Shown: in pieces, positions 36,113 through 46,283 of the stretch
Position numbering within the stretch: position 1 is the stretch's first letter
Layout: each line of letters starts with the position of its first letter
Origin: Pseudoalteromonas sp. FUC4
Lineage (GTDB): Bacteria; Pseudomonadota; Gammaproteobacteria; Enterobacterales; Alteromonadaceae
Reading direction: 5' to 3'
DNA length: 58,066 nucleotides
Assembly (NCBI RefSeq): GCF_008370255.1
Contig: NZ_SEUI01000006.1
Coordinates: forward strand, 42,890 to 100,955
Made by a program: the position numbers and the translations under genes
The notes under the pieces: model-generated
The model's database searches: none
What the model was told of the DNA's origin: nothing
What the model saw: only the letters and a program-made list of their open reading frames with translations

Positions 36113-37714
36113 TTATGCGCTTCGCCATGCTGCTATAAAGCTAATGGACGATAAGCCTATTGCAATACTTGCAGCTATTAAATCGTGTTGTAAATAACAA
36201 AGTGTTGCCATAATCATTGTTGCACTACCAAATAAACCTAAAATTAAAGATTTATGAGAACCCTTTTGTTCTAGAGGTTGAACGTGTGGTGCACGCTTTA
36301 AATTTTGGTAAATTAGATCGGGTAACTCAGGCATTTTTTCAGCCCAAAATGGTAAGTTAGCATACATTTGTTTCAATATAGATAATGGGCCGACTTGTTG
36401 CTTTACCCAATCTTCTAAAAAGGGTTTGGCTGTTTTCCATAAGTCGAGTTGCGGATATAGCTGACGCCCTAATCCCTCAACGTATAGTAAGGTTTTTTGT
36501 AGTAGGACTAGTTGCGGTTGTACCTGCATGTTAAAACGACGTGCGGTATTAAATAGATTTACGAGCACATGACCAAATGAAATTTCAGCAAGAGGCTTAT
36601 TAAATATAGGCTCGCATACGGTACGAATCGCAAACTCAAACTCTTCAATACTGGTATCGTGTGGAACCCAACCTGAATCAACATGCAACTGTGCTACTTG
36701 GCGGTAATCGCGATTAAAAAAGGCAATGAAGTTTTCGGCTAAGTAGCGTTTGTCTTCTTTGCTTAAAGTGCCAACAATACCGCAATCAATACCAATATAC
36801 ATTGGATTTTCAGGATGCTCGCGAGAAACAAATATATTGCCTGGGTGCATATCGGCATGAAAAAAGCTGTCCCTAAACACTTGCGTAAAAAATACCTCTA
36901 CGCCACGCTCAGCCAATAACTTCATATTGGTGTTTTGCGCCATAAGCGCATCTTTATCAGATACAGGTACACCGTAAATACGTTCCATTACGAGTACATT
37001 ACTGCGGCTGTAATCACTATACACTGCAGGGATATACAATGACTCTGAACCTTCAAAGTTACGCTTTAGCTGTATGCCATTGGCACCTTCTCGCATTAAA
37101 TCGAGTTCATCAAGAAGCGTTTTTTTATACTCCTTAACAACTTCGACAGGACGAAGACGTTTTGATTCGCTGTGTACCTTAGCGAGGACTTTGGCAAGTT
37201 TTTCCATTAACGCCAAGTCTGCATTAATTTGCTCGTGAATATTTGGTCGAATGACTTTAATTACGACATCTTGCTCAATACTGTGTTCATCAAGCAGTTT
37301 TGCTGTATGCACTTGTGCTATTGATGCTGACGCTAATGGCGTTTGTGAAAACTCACTAAACAATTCGCTTATGTCGTTAATTTCGAGTGCTTTTTCAATT
37401 ATTTTTTGGGCTAGCTCACCTTCAAAAGGTTCCACTTGGTCTTGTAAAAATGCCAGCTCTAAAGCGATATCATGTGGGAGTAAATCACGACGGGTTGAGA
37501 GCATTTGACCAAATTTAATCCAAACAGGGCCAAGCTCTTGCAGTGCTAAACGTAAGCGTAAACCATGAGATTTTTCTTTGTGTTGATTACGTAGCCAAAA
37601 TAAACTGCCGCGAGCTACTTTACCAAACCAAGGGATCTTATGTTTCGGAATTAGCTCGTCTAACCCATAGCTAAGTAACGTTTTGGTGATGTTATATAAG
37701 CGTGCAGTCGACAC
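36113..37714 (-). CDS. ubiB: UbiB, ubiquinone biosynthesis atypical kinase/ATPase
   Basis: 533 residues of the ABC1/ADCK/UbiB family. The invariant KxGQ motif appears as [14 protein letters not shown]. The ATP-site lysine is in DVVIKVIRP, with the metal-binding [10 protein letters not shown] and GIDCGIVG. Two C-terminal membrane helices follow (about 495-530). UbiB is needed for aerobic ubiquinone synthesis, probably helping extract lipid intermediates. It sits 9 bp after ubiJ. Confidence 0.94.
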   Translation of the reverse strand: MSTARLYNITKTLLSYGLDELIPKHKIPWFGKVARGSLFWLRNQHKEKSHGLRLRLALQELGPVWIKFGQMLSTRRDLLPHDIALELAFLQDQVEPFEGELAQKIIEKALEINDISELFSEFSQTPLASASIAQVHTAKLLDEHSIEQDVVIKVIRPNIHEQINADLALMEKLAKVLAKVHSESKRLRPVEVVKEYKKTLLDELDLMREGANGIQLKRNFEGSESLYIPAVYSDYSRSNVLVMERIYGVPVSDKDALMAQNTNMKLLAERGVEVFFTQVFRDSFFHADMHPGNIFVSREHPENPMYIGIDCGIVGTLSKEDKRYLAENFIAFFNRDYRQVAQLHVDSGWVPHDTSIEEFEFAIRTVCEPIFNKPLAEISFGHVLVNLFNTARRFNMQVQPQLVLLQKTLLYVEGLGRQLYPQLDLWKTAKPFLEDWVKQQVGPLSILKQMYANLPFWAEKMPELPDLIYQNLKRAPHVQPLEQKGSHKSLILGLFGSATMIMATLCYLQHDLIAASIAIGLSSISFIAAWRSA

Positions 37715-37723
37715 AAAAAATCC

Positions 37724-38407
37724 TTAGCGGGTGTTTGAAGGTAAAAAAGAGTTTAAAAGGGCATTAATACGTTGCTCAACGGCAGCTACTTGCCCTTTGA
37801 GCTCTCTATTTGTTTGTTTAAACTGCTCAAGCTCTAATGGATGAATAGTAATTGCGAGCTCATCTTGGCATAAACTTGTAAGCATTATACTTATTTTAGT
37901 ATTGGTTTTACTGCCGTTTTGTTTTAGTTTTTTTATGTGCAGGTATAACTGCTGAGCGGGGGTATCGCCAATATATTTAGAAAACTGCTCAGGCCAATCA
38001 ATATCAATGTCTGAAAACGCATTACTATAAGTTTGCGCAATATTTAAGTCGCCTTGCAAGTCGAGCTTATCTTGGCGAATTAATTGGGTAAGCATTGCTG
38101 GGTTTTTGAGCGCTAAAAGCGTATCTATGTCGGCGCTGATCATACAATCTGCGTTTTCATTGCTTTGAGCACTATATAAGTGTAATTGCTCAGCGCTATA
38201 AACAAGTTGAATGCTTTGTTGCCAGTCTCTTATTTCAACCACTAAACGCTGATGTTTAACTGCGCTTAGCTTTTGAGGTAGTTGTGGATCAAGGTTAAGT
38301 GCTTGATTTAATATACGCTCAATAAGCGAGAGTACAAAGTTAGGTAACATAAAAAACTCAGATGTCATTGCACCATTATTGCTTTTTGCTGTTTTCTCAA
38401 GCGCCAT
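37724..38407 (-). CDS. ubiJ: UbiJ, ubiquinone biosynthesis accessory factor
   Basis: 227 residues with an SCP2-like lipid-binding domain (about 40-130: LVVEIRDWQQSIQLVYSAEQLHLYS, then DCMISADIDTLLAL, ending LQGDLNIAQ) and a C-terminal helical tail used in UbiJ-UbiK complexes. The position between ubiE and ubiB is diagnostic. UbiJ organises the Ubi enzyme complex and binds the isoprenoid tail. The start at 38407 has AAGG about 10 bases upstream; ATG 38368 is a weaker alternative. Confidence 0.9.
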   Translation of the reverse strand: MALEKTAKSNNGAMTSEFFMLPNFVLSLIERILNQALNLDPQLPQKLSAVKHQRLVVEIRDWQQSIQLVYSAEQLHLYSAQSNENADCMISADIDTLLALKNPAMLTQLIRQDKLDLQGDLNIAQTYSNAFSDIDIDWPEQFSKYIGDTPAQQLYLHIKKLKQNGSKTNTKISIMLTSLCQDELAITIHPLELEQFKQTNRELKGQVAAVEQRINALLNSFLPSNTR

Positions 38408-38418
38408 AACTGCTAGCC

Positions 38419-39174
38419 TTAATATTTAAAACCACGATGCAGCGCAACGATTCCGCCAGTGAGGTTTTGATATGTTGTTTGCTCAAAGCCCGCATCTTCC
38501 ATCATCGCTTTTAGCGTATCTTGATCTGGATGCATACGAATAGATTCAGCTAAATACTTGTACGACTCACTGTCGTTAGCAACAAGTTTACCCATTGTTG
38601 GCAATAAATTAAATGAGTAAAAGTCGTAAGCTTTGCTAAGTACTTCATGCTCTGGTTTCGAAAACTCTAAAACAAGCAATCGTCCACCTGGCTTTAAAAT
38701 ACGGTACATAGAGCGCAGGGCTTTGTCTTTATCGGTAACGTTACGTAAACCAAAGGCAATAGTGATCACATCAAAGCTATTATCTGGGAATGGCAGCATT
38801 TCGGCATTCATTTGTACGTAGTCGATATTGCCCACTAACCCAAGGTTATGTAGTTTCTCACGACCAACCTTGAGCATAGATGAGTTTATGTCACCTAATA
38901 CTACTTGACCGGTTTCGCCCACTAATTGACTAAACTTTGCGGTTAAGTCGCCTGTGCCGCCGGCTAAATCGAGAACATGATGCCCTTTACGAACACCTGA
39001 GCTTGCAATAGTTTGACGTTTCCATAAACGATGCACACCAAAAGACATTAAATCATTCATTACATCGTATTTTGCAGCTACTGAGTGAAATACATCAGCA
39101 ACCATAGAAGCTTTGTCATTCTCGGCTACTGTTTTATAACCAAAATGCGTGGTCTTTTGTTCGGTTTCGTTCAT
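38419..39174 (-). CDS. ubiE: UbiE, C-methyltransferase of ubiquinone/menaquinone synthesis
   Basis: 251 residues. The SAM-binding motif is [15 protein letters not shown], with the family signatures [17 protein letters not shown] and [13 protein letters not shown] and the C-terminal [19 protein letters not shown]. It methylates the quinone ring in ubiquinone and, where present, menaquinone synthesis. First gene of the long minus-strand run ubiE-ubiJ-ubiB-tatABC-...-hemB. Confidence 0.95.
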   Translation of the reverse strand: MNETEQKTTHFGYKTVAENDKASMVADVFHSVAAKYDVMNDLMSFGVHRLWKRQTIASSGVRKGHHVLDLAGGTGDLTAKFSQLVGETGQVVLGDINSSMLKVGREKLHNLGLVGNIDYVQMNAEMLPFPDNSFDVITIAFGLRNVTDKDKALRSMYRILKPGGRLLVLEFSKPEHEVLSKAYDFYSFNLLPTMGKLVANDSESYKYLAESIRMHPDQDTLKAMMEDAGFEQTTYQNLTGGIVALHRGFKY

Positions 39175-39203
39175 GATTAATCTCTATCGTGACAATAGAG
39201 GTT

Positions 39204-39233
39204 AGTGTACTTTATTGTACGCAGTAGGTGCAA
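39204..39233 (-). promoter_or_regulatory. Putative sigma-70 promoter of the ubiE operon
   Basis: On minus: TTGCAC (39233-39228), 18-bp spacer, TACACT (39209-39204). The leader just after it holds an inverted repeat CTCTAT-N7-ATAGAG (39182-39200) that ends 8 bp before the ATG and could affect translation. Confidence 0.5.
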
Positions 39234-39257
39234 TTTGAATATGATTTATCAGGTAAT

Positions 39258-40262
39258 TTATTGGCCAGCAGTATAACTACTCTGTCCTAATGACCGCGCT
39301 TTAAAAGCCGCATGAGACGCTTTTTTAGCTAACTGATTAAAATCATCTTCCTGTAGATGTTGAGCAATTCCTAGAGATAAGCCAATACTAGGTAACTTAA
39401 TCCCTGTTTTAGAGCTTACAAAACGTAGCTTTTCGACTCCATTTCGGACTTTTTCAGCAATAACATTGGCTGTTTCTGGGTCTATATCGGCGAGTAAAAC
39501 AGTAAATTGATCTTTCGCTGTGCGGCCAGGCAAGCCACTTTGAAAAACATATTTTTGCACTTGTTTAGCTACTTTATTTAAAATAACTTCGCCGATTATA
39601 TCACCGTAATTTTCAGTAAAGTGATCAAGGTTATCTATTTGAATCGCAATAGCGCAGATAGATTTTTTCTGGTTAGTCCACACTTGGGTTTGTTGTGTTA
39701 AATAATGGCGCTTATAAAGTCCTGTTTGGTTATCAACAATATGTTGTTTACGAAGCTGAGTTAGTTGCTTTTGTGTTTTTTCGTGTAGTTGCTTGGCTTT
39801 ACTTAGTTCTTGCTTAAATTGTTTGTGATGATTTAGTAATTCAGAGGTTTGATTATGAAGTACTTCAAGCGCTTGACGGCTTTGCTCTATGTTGTTCTCA
39901 TCTAGCGAATGTACGCAGTCACTTACATGACCCGCAAAGCGAATTATTTGCTTTTCAGTGGCTTGAGAATTTTGAGAAAGTGAATTTATAACGCCATCAA
40001 CGTTTTGAATCATGCTGACTTGCGCTGTGTGGCCCGTATTTAAAAACTCAGCATGTAGCTGTTCAATTAAAACGCTGTCAATATTATCTTCAACCGCAAT
40101 AGCGCGGTCTAAAACTTTATTTAGCTTAAGATTAGCCTGGCTGGTATAAGTATAAATAACGTGATAATTGAGCGGTGTAGGTGGAAGTGCATAGCGCTCT
40201 AAAAACACACACACTTTAGTCATTTTTTCTTGAGCAATAGCCATGGAATCATGGAACATCAT
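39258..40262 (-). CDS. Degenerate GGDEF-domain protein
   Basis: About 334 residues counted from the ATG at 40262; the codon four upstream is TTG. There are no membrane segments. The N-terminal half is helical (about 1-170, with a coiled coil near 120-170). The C-terminal half has the GGDEF fold: DNQTGLYKRHYL, IAIQIDNLDHFTENYGDIIGEVIL, then GRTAKDQFTVLLADID where the active-site GGDEF should stand. With AKDQF in place of GGDEF, cyclase activity is unlikely; a nucleotide-sensing or structural role is inferred. Overall it resembles cytoplasmic GGDEF proteins with an N-terminal helical domain common in gammaproteobacteria. Confidence 0.8.
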   Translation of the reverse strand: MMFHDSMAIAQEKMTKVCVFLERYALPPTPLNYHVIYTYTSQANLKLNKVLDRAIAVEDNIDSVLIEQLHAEFLNTGHTAQVSMIQNVDGVINSLSQNSQATEKQIIRFAGHVSDCVHSLDENNIEQSRQALEVLHNQTSELLNHHKQFKQELSKAKQLHEKTQKQLTQLRKQHIVDNQTGLYKRHYLTQQTQVWTNQKKSICAIAIQIDNLDHFTENYGDIIGEVILNKVAKQVQKYVFQSGLPGRTAKDQFTVLLADIDPETANVIAEKVRNGVEKLRFVSSKTGIKLPSIGLSLGIAQHLQEDDFNQLAKKASHAAFKARSLGQSSYTAGQ

Positions 40263-40601
40263 TTTAAATACCAACTAAGTACGCATAAGTGCAAATTTTA
40301 AATATCTCATTCCATGAGGCGGTTATGCATCCAGCTTTTTATTATTTTTTACTACAGTAATCGTTATGCGAACTATTTAAAAGTAAAAAGGAGAGTTAGG
40401 ATACTTAAATTTAACTTTGACGACTCAACCGCTGCTTTTCTCATCAATTAGACTGGTTTTTAGCTCTGTTAACGTAAGTAATACTTTAATTACACTTATT
40501 GTTTGTAAGGTTTTTAGCGTGCTAGTTTGTCTCATTTACTTGCTATTTATTTACCCTACGATAGTTTTATGCAATCTATTGCATCATCAAGTTAAATAAT
40601 A
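40263..40601. other. Intergenic region between the divergent GGDEF and DUF885 genes
   Basis: About 340 bp. It must hold two divergent promoters. A 60-codon hydrophobic frame at 40417-40599 has no ribosome-binding site and is probably chance. No terminator, repeat or RNA gene was seen. Confidence 0.5.
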
Positions 40602-42380
40602 ATGAATCTTTTTTTACCAAAAACGCTTCGCCAAACGCTTCTTGGCATAACTGCTTTATGTTCGTTAAGTGCATGTCAAATAACCACACCCAATGCGAAT
40701 GAGCAGTTTACTCAAGTGGCGCAATCTATTGTTCAATATAGAGAAAGTATAAACCCTTATAGCAGTTCAAAAGGGGGTGATGGCTATTTACTTACCAATT
40801 TATCGCCAGAATTTTTAGCAGAGCAGTACAAAAGTAATACTCAATTATTAGCAGGCTTAGATGCCGTAGACGCAACTAAGCTTAGTGACGAAAATCAAAT
40901 TAACTTAAGTATTATTCGTGCTCAGGTACAAAATAGCGTTGACGAATATGTGTTTAATGCGCATTACATGCCGCTTACATCTGAGTATGGTTTTCACTCC
41001 GGTCTGTCGTACATCGTTAACAGTTCTCAATATAAAAAAGAGCAAAATTTAGAGACATACCTTGCACGTTTAGCACAAATTCCCCGCTTTTTTGAGCAAA
41101 ATATATATTGGATGAAAAAAGGGCTCGAAACAGGTCTCACCCAACCAAAAGCAGTGTTAGAAGGATACGAAGACTCTATAAATACTTATATTGTTGATGA
41201 TGTAACTCAATCAGAATTTTATAAACCATTTTTAACTAACACTGCCAGTTTAAGTGAGAGTGACTTTTATACACTTCAACAGCGAGCTAAAGTTGTTTTA
41301 AAAAATAAAGTAATACCAGCATATAAAAGCTACTTAACGTTTTTTACTGAGCAATACCAACCGGGCGCCCGCACAAGTATTGGTATTTCAGAAACCCCTA
41401 ATGGCAAAGCTTTTTATAAAAACCGTGCTAAGCATTACACTACTACCGACATGACACCAAAAGAGATCCACGAGTTAGGCTTAAAAGAAGTTGCTCGCAT
41501 TCGAGGTGAAATGGAAGCTGTAATAAAAGAAGTTGGTTTTAAAGGCTCATTTGCTGAGTTTATTCACTTTTTACGTACTGACCCACAGTTTTACGCAACA
41601 ACACCTGAACAACTTTTAAAAGAAGCCTCTTACATAGCCAAAAAAATGGATGCACAACTGCCTAAGTTGTTTCATACCTTGCCACGCAAACCTTACGGCG
41701 TAGCACCTGTACCAGCAAGTATTGCCCCTAAATACACAACAGGTCGATATTCTGGTTCTAATCGAGATGATGAAGCCGGATACTACTGGGTTAATACCTA
41801 TGCATTAGATAAGCGTCCACTTTATGTTTTAGAAGCGCTGACTCTGCACGAAGCAGTGCCAGGTCATCATTTACAGATATCACTTAATGCAGAGCTTGAA
41901 AATTTGCCGAGCTATCGTCGTGATGCTTACCTTTCGGCATTTGGCGAAGGTTGGGGGCTTTACTCTGAATACTTAGGTTTAGAAGCAGGCTTTTATCAAG
42001 ACCCATATAGCCGTTTTGGTCGCTTAACTTATGAAATGTGGCGAGCAGCACGCTTGGTTGTTGATACAGGGATACACATGTATGGCTGGAGCCGCGAGCG
42101 AGCTATGAACTTTATGAGCGAGAACACTGCGCTTTCGCTGCATAATGTGAAAACAGAAACTGATCGTTATATATCTTGGCCAGCCCAAGCACTGTCATAC
42201 AAAATTGGTGAGTTAACTATTAAACGTTTACGTGTTGAAGCGGAGCAAGCGCTTGGACCAAATTTTGATATTCGCGAATTTCATCATCAGGTTCTTCGCC
42301 ATGGTTCAGTGCCCTTGTCAGTATTAGAAACACAGGTACGTTTATATATAAAAAATGAGTTAAGTAAGCAGCAAAAGTAG
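40602..42380 (+). CDS. DUF885 lipoprotein, probable metallopeptidase
   Basis: 592 residues. The lipobox LSAC at about 22-25 marks a lipoprotein; the following residues QITT lack the Asp+2 inner-membrane retention signal, so outer-membrane sorting is likely. The metal motif is LTLHEAVPGHHLQ (HExxxGHH, about 416-428), followed by the conserved AFGEGWGLYSEYLG and the tail HHQVLRHGSVPLSVLE, all typical of DUF885. Family members are believed to be zinc carboxypeptidase-like or dipeptidyl enzymes, but few have been assayed. It stands alone on the plus strand. Confidence 0.85.
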   Translation: MNLFLPKTLRQTLLGITALCSLSACQITTPNANEQFTQVAQSIVQYRESINPYSSSKGGDGYLLTNLSPEFLAEQYKSNTQLLAGLDAVDATKLSDENQINLSIIRAQVQNSVDEYVFNAHYMPLTSEYGFHSGLSYIVNSSQYKKEQNLETYLARLAQIPRFFEQNIYWMKKGLETGLTQPKAVLEGYEDSINTYIVDDVTQSEFYKPFLTNTASLSESDFYTLQQRAKVVLKNKVIPAYKSYLTFFTEQYQPGARTSIGISETPNGKAFYKNRAKHYTTTDMTPKEIHELGLKEVARIRGEMEAVIKEVGFKGSFAEFIHFLRTDPQFYATTPEQLLKEASYIAKKMDAQLPKLFHTLPRKPYGVAPVPASIAPKYTTGRYSGSNRDDEAGYYWVNTYALDKRPLYVLEALTLHEAVPGHHLQISLNAELENLPSYRRDAYLSAFGEGWGLYSEYLGLEAGFYQDPYSRFGRLTYEMWRAARLVVDTGIHMYGWSRERAMNFMSENTALSLHNVKTETDRYISWPAQALSYKIGELTIKRLRVEAEQALGPNFDIREFHHQVLRHGSVPLSVLETQVRLYIKNELSKQQK

Positions 42381-42555
42381 CTTTGTAGGGCTTATAAACC
42401 TTGAACAAACAAAGGTGTTGTGTCATTTTGACCACAACACCTTTTTTATACCACAGAGCTAGTAGTGTAGTTTATTTTAGCGACTCCAATCGTCAAAATA
42501 TTCACATACTACGCAATAGATATTATTTAAAAATATAGCCATCAAGGGGCCTTAG

Positions 42556-44037
42556 ATGAGCAATTTCATTATGTTTAGTATTGACGTATTTGCGAGTATT
42601 TTTATTATCGCACTTGGGTTAATTGTGCTTACTGTTATTATTTTTTACTTTCGCGATATAACACAAACAAAACATGCTATTAGGCGTAACTATCCAGTAA
42701 TTGGCCGTTTTCGATATTTTTTTGAACGCCAAGGTGAGTTTTTCAGACAATACTTTTTTGCTCTCGATAGAGAAGAAATGCCATTTAACCGCGCTGAGCG
42801 CAGTTGGGTTTACCGCGCAGCAAAAGATGTCGATCGCACCGCTGCATTTGGTTCAACCCAAAGCTTAGAAGTAACTGGCACGGTTATGTTTATGAACTGT
42901 GCTTTTCCTACTTTAGATGAAGAAGCGCTCGACCCGAGTAATGTTACTTTAGGTCCGTATTGTAAAACACCTTACACCACTAATTCGTTATTTAATGTGT
43001 CGGGCATGAGCTTTGGTGCGCTTTCAAAGCCTGCTGTGCGCGCTTTATCAAAAGGTGCTAAATTAGCGGGTTGCTGGATGAACACAGGCGAAGGGGGCTT
43101 AAGCCCTTACCACCTTGAAGGTGGCGCTGATCTGGTATTTCAAATTGGAACAGCTAAATATGGTGCCCGAGACGAGCATGGAAACTTAAGTACCGAAAAA
43201 CTTAAAGAAATAGCAGCTCATGAGCAAGTCAAAATGTTCGAACTAAAAATGAGCCAAGGCGCTAAACCTGGCAAGGGTGGAATGCTCCCAGGGCGTAAAG
43301 TTAACGCCGAAATAGCTAAAATTAGGGGTATTCCAGAAGGGCAAGATTCGATTAGTCCTAATGGGCATCCTGAAATTAAAAAACCAGCCGATATTCTCGA
43401 TATGATAGCCACTGTACGTAATGCCACAGGAAAACCAACAGGCTTTAAAGCCGTTATTGGTGATTACACGTGGTTAGAAACGTTATTTGCAGAAATAAAT
43501 CATCGTGGCATCGAGTCTGCACCTGATTTTATAACAATTGATAGTGCTGATGGTGGTACGGGGGCTGCACCGCAGCCGCTTATGGATTCAGTGGGTTTAC
43601 CTCTTCGCGAAAGCTTGCCGCTTGTCGTTAATATGCTTGAAAAGCACGGCCTTAGAGAGCGCGTAAAGATTATTGCTTCGGGTAAATTAATCGTTCCATC
43701 AAAGGTTGCATGGGCATTAGCGCTCGGTGCTGATTTTGTTGTATCGGCTCGTGGTCATATGTTTGCACTGGGCTGTATTCAGGCAATGCAATGTAATAAA
43801 GATACTTGTCCTACAGGTATTACCACGCATAACAAAAATTTACAAAAAGGCCTTAATGTAGCTGATAAGGCGCAGCGCGTTGCTAACTATAATAAATACA
43901 TTCATTACGGAGCCGGTTTAATTGCTCACTCATGCGGTGTAACTAGTGCGCGTGAGTTAGGTCGTAAACATGTTCGAATAGTCCAAGAAAGTGGGCTTTC
44001 AGAGCCGCTGGATAAAATTTACGAAAATTATCAGTAA
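42556..44037 (+). CDS. FMN-binding glutamate-synthase-family protein with N-terminal membrane anchor
   Basis: 493 residues. An N-terminal membrane helix (about 8-35) is followed by the glutamate synthase domain-2 TIM barrel: SGMSFGALSKPAVRALS, NTGEGGLSPYH, KPGKGGMLPGRK, DGGTGAAPQPLMDSVGLPL, and SARGHMFALGCIQAMQCNKDTCPTG split over the Fe-S site. The cysteines follow C-x5-C-x4-C, as in the 3Fe-4S cluster of glutamate synthase. It lacks the glutaminase domain, so it is not a normal GltB. The substrate of this stand-alone family is not established. A terminator follows about 60 bp later. Confidence 0.87.
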   Translation: MSNFIMFSIDVFASIFIIALGLIVLTVIIFYFRDITQTKHAIRRNYPVIGRFRYFFERQGEFFRQYFFALDREEMPFNRAERSWVYRAAKDVDRTAAFGSTQSLEVTGTVMFMNCAFPTLDEEALDPSNVTLGPYCKTPYTTNSLFNVSGMSFGALSKPAVRALSKGAKLAGCWMNTGEGGLSPYHLEGGADLVFQIGTAKYGARDEHGNLSTEKLKEIAAHEQVKMFELKMSQGAKPGKGGMLPGRKVNAEIAKIRGIPEGQDSISPNGHPEIKKPADILDMIATVRNATGKPTGFKAVIGDYTWLETLFAEINHRGIESAPDFITIDSADGGTGAAPQPLMDSVGLPLRESLPLVVNMLEKHGLRERVKIIASGKLIVPSKVAWALALGADFVVSARGHMFALGCIQAMQCNKDTCPTGITTHNKNLQKGLNVADKAQRVANYNKYIHYGAGLIAHSCGVTSARELGRKHVRIVQESGLSEPLDKIYENYQ

Positions 44038-44096
44038 GTTTTAACTAACCTTAACTCCGCTTAAGATAGATTTACTATCCAAAGTTTAGATTAACT

Positions 44097-44125
44097 AAAA
44101 AGGCGCTAATGGCGCCTTTTTCAGT
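44097..44125 (+). terminator. Intrinsic terminator after the glutamate-synthase-like gene
   Basis: AAAAAGGCGC-TAAT-GGCGCCTTTTT: G+C stem flanked by A- and T-runs. Confidence 0.85.
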
Positions 44126-44313
44126 TTAATTAGCTTATTAATAAACTAAAAAGTGCTTCTTTGTTGCCGCATGTAATAACTTGCTCATTGTGGCATTGTT
44201 TTGCATAACTGCCTCACTAATGACCGTAAAGCTAATTACCTTTTGGCGGCTACACTTTTATTTAAAGCAGTGATAGCATCGCTTTAAGCGGAAACCATCA
44301 TTAAGGGCATCAC

Positions 44314-45456
44314 GTGTTTGAAAGTAAATTACCAAATTTAGGTGTTAGTATATTTAGCCAAATGAGTGGCTTAGCTAATCAGTTTTCAGCAATTAACTTA
44401 TCGCAAGGCTTTCCTGAATTCGACGCTCCCGCACTTTTAAAAACACAGCTAAATTACTATGTTCAGCAAGGTGTAAATCAGTATTCGCCCTCAAGCGGTG
44501 TACCACGATTACAGCAGCAAATAGCCAATTTAGTTGAGCGAAAATACGCTGCAAAAATTAATGCGGCAGAGCAAGTTACGGTTACCTCGGGTGCAACAGA
44601 GGCATTGTTTGTGGCTATTCAAACAATTGTGCGCCCCAGTGATGAAGTGATTGTATTTGACCCTGCATATGACTCCTACCAACCCGCTATTGAGTTAGCA
44701 GGCGGTAAGGCAGTACACATTGCTTTAAGTGCGCCAAATTACACTATTGATTGGCAAGTAGTAAGCCAAGCAATTACTAAAAATACCCGTGCAATTATTA
44801 TAAATACACCTCATAACCCTAGCGGTAAAATATTACAGCCACATGATATAAAAAAGCTTAAAGAGTTGGTTAGCACTCACAATTTATATGTAATAAGCGA
44901 TGAGGTATATGAACACATTACGTTTGATGAACAACCGCATTTAAGTGTATTACGCGATGATGAATTATTTACCAAAAGCTTTGTTATATCGAGTTTTGGT
45001 AAAACGTTTCACAGCACGGGCTGGAAAATGGGTTACTGTATTGCACCTGCCGATTTAGCTGTCGAATTTAGAAAAATTCATCAGTACGTTACGTTTTCTA
45101 GTTTTACCCCCGCACAGCATGCGCTTGCCGATATGCTCGAGCAACAAGGTGAGCATATAGATGAGCTAAGCGGGTTTTATCAGCAAAAACGCGACTTATT
45201 AGCGAGCCATTTAAGTAACAGCCGTTTTAAAATTTTACCTAGCCAGGGCACTTATTTTTTATTGTTAGATTACAGTGATGTATCGGATTTAAACGATGTT
45301 GATTTTTGCCATTGGTTAGTTGAGCAAGCCGGTGTTGCGGCTATTCCGTTAAGTGTTTTTTATCAAAATCCACCAATCGACAAAGTAATTCGTTTATGCT
45401 TTGCTAAAAACGACAACACTCTCATAGAGGCTGCGCAAATATTATGTCAACTTTAA
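44314..45456 (+). CDS. Methionine/aromatic-type aminotransferase (YbdL family)
   Basis: 380 residues from GTG 44314, with AAGGG seven bases upstream. It is a fold-type I PLP enzyme: INLSQGFPEFDAP near the N-terminus, TSGATEALF, INTPHNPSGKI, ISDEVYEHI, and the PLP lysine in SSFGKTFHSTGWKMGY. The closest family is the YbdL/MtnE/glutamine-transaminase-K type, which prefers methionine or glutamine as amino donor. The next gene, a Nit2-like amidase, overlaps its end by 13 bp. This pairing fits the glutamine transaminase/omega-amidase route used in methionine salvage. Confidence 0.87.
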   Translation: MFESKLPNLGVSIFSQMSGLANQFSAINLSQGFPEFDAPALLKTQLNYYVQQGVNQYSPSSGVPRLQQQIANLVERKYAAKINAAEQVTVTSGATEALFVAIQTIVRPSDEVIVFDPAYDSYQPAIELAGGKAVHIALSAPNYTIDWQVVSQAITKNTRAIIINTPHNPSGKILQPHDIKKLKELVSTHNLYVISDEVYEHITFDEQPHLSVLRDDELFTKSFVISSFGKTFHSTGWKMGYCIAPADLAVEFRKIHQYVTFSSFTPAQHALADMLEQQGEHIDELSGFYQQKRDLLASHLSNSRFKILPSQGTYFLLLDYSDVSDLNDVDFCHWLVEQAGVAAIPLSVFYQNPPIDKVIRLCFAKNDNTLIEAAQILCQL

Positions 45457-46217
45457 CCATTACAGCATTGCAAAGCTCGCTTTATTGGCTTGATAAAGAT
45501 GCTAATTTAGCCATGTTTAATAAGCAGCTAGAAGCAATTACACATCAGCCCGATCTTATTTTACTGCCCGAAACATTCTCGACTGGCTTTGCTATCAATT
45601 TAGATTGTGCAGAGCCTGAAAACGGTAAAGTACTGACGTGGTTAAAGGCGCAGGCTCATAAACATAGTGCGGTTATTGCAGGTTCTGTACTTGTTGCACA
45701 AGGCGATAAAAAAGCGAATCGGTTTTATTGGGTAAAACCCGATGGTGAGGTGAGTTATTACGATAAACGCCATTTATTTCGCTTAGGCAGCGAGGGCGAT
45801 TACGTTGTAGCAGGGCAAGCGCGTAAAGTTTTTGAAATCAACGGTTTTAAACTATTACCACAGGTATGTTATGACCTGCGCTTTCCGGTATTTCAACGCA
45901 ATAATAATGACTACGATGTAATGATAAACGTAGCAAATTGGCCGGCTGTACGCCGCCATATTTGGGATACGTTACTTATGGCGCGTGCAATGGAAAACCT
46001 GTGTTACGTAGTAGGTGTTAATCGAGTGGGTGACGACGGTAATGGTGCCTTGCACAATGGCGGTACCGCAGTATACGACTTCAAAGGCGATGCATTAGCT
46101 AAAGCGCAAGATGACGCAGAGCAACTAGTTACTATCACGCTTGAAAAAGCGCCACTGGATGAATTTAAAGCAGCGTTTCCTGCCTATTTAGATGCAGACT
46201 CTTTTACATTAATATAA
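45444..46217 (+). CDS. Nitrilase-family omega-amidase (YafV/Nit2-like)
   Basis: 257 residues of the carbon-nitrogen hydrolase family with the Glu-Lys-Cys triad: Glu in LLPETFSTGF, Lys in YYDKRHLFRLG and Cys in QVCYDLRFPVF. NVANWPAVRRHIWDTLL and GVNRVGDDGNGALHNGG are typical of YafV. Such enzymes release ammonia from alpha-ketoglutaramate made when glutamine is the amino donor. Its ATG lies within the last 13 bp of the aminotransferase gene, so the two proteins are made together. Confidence 0.87.
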   Translation: MSTLTITALQSSLYWLDKDANLAMFNKQLEAITHQPDLILLPETFSTGFAINLDCAEPENGKVLTWLKAQAHKHSAVIAGSVLVAQGDKKANRFYWVKPDGEVSYYDKRHLFRLGSEGDYVVAGQARKVFEINGFKLLPQVCYDLRFPVFQRNNNDYDVMINVANWPAVRRHIWDTLLMARAMENLCYVVGVNRVGDDGNGALHNGGTAVYDFKGDALAKAQDDAEQLVTITLEKAPLDEFKAAFPAYLDADSFTLI

Positions 46218-46283
46218 ACATGTTAATTTAGCGCAGAGCCAATAAAGTGTTAAAATAGTCGCTGATATTTTTGTTGGCGGCTA

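Noticed and set aside
40417..40599. 60-codon hydrophobic ORF between the GGDEF and DUF885 genes
   Set aside because: No initiation signals and no similarity to known small membrane proteins that I can see; fits an A+T-rich chance frame.
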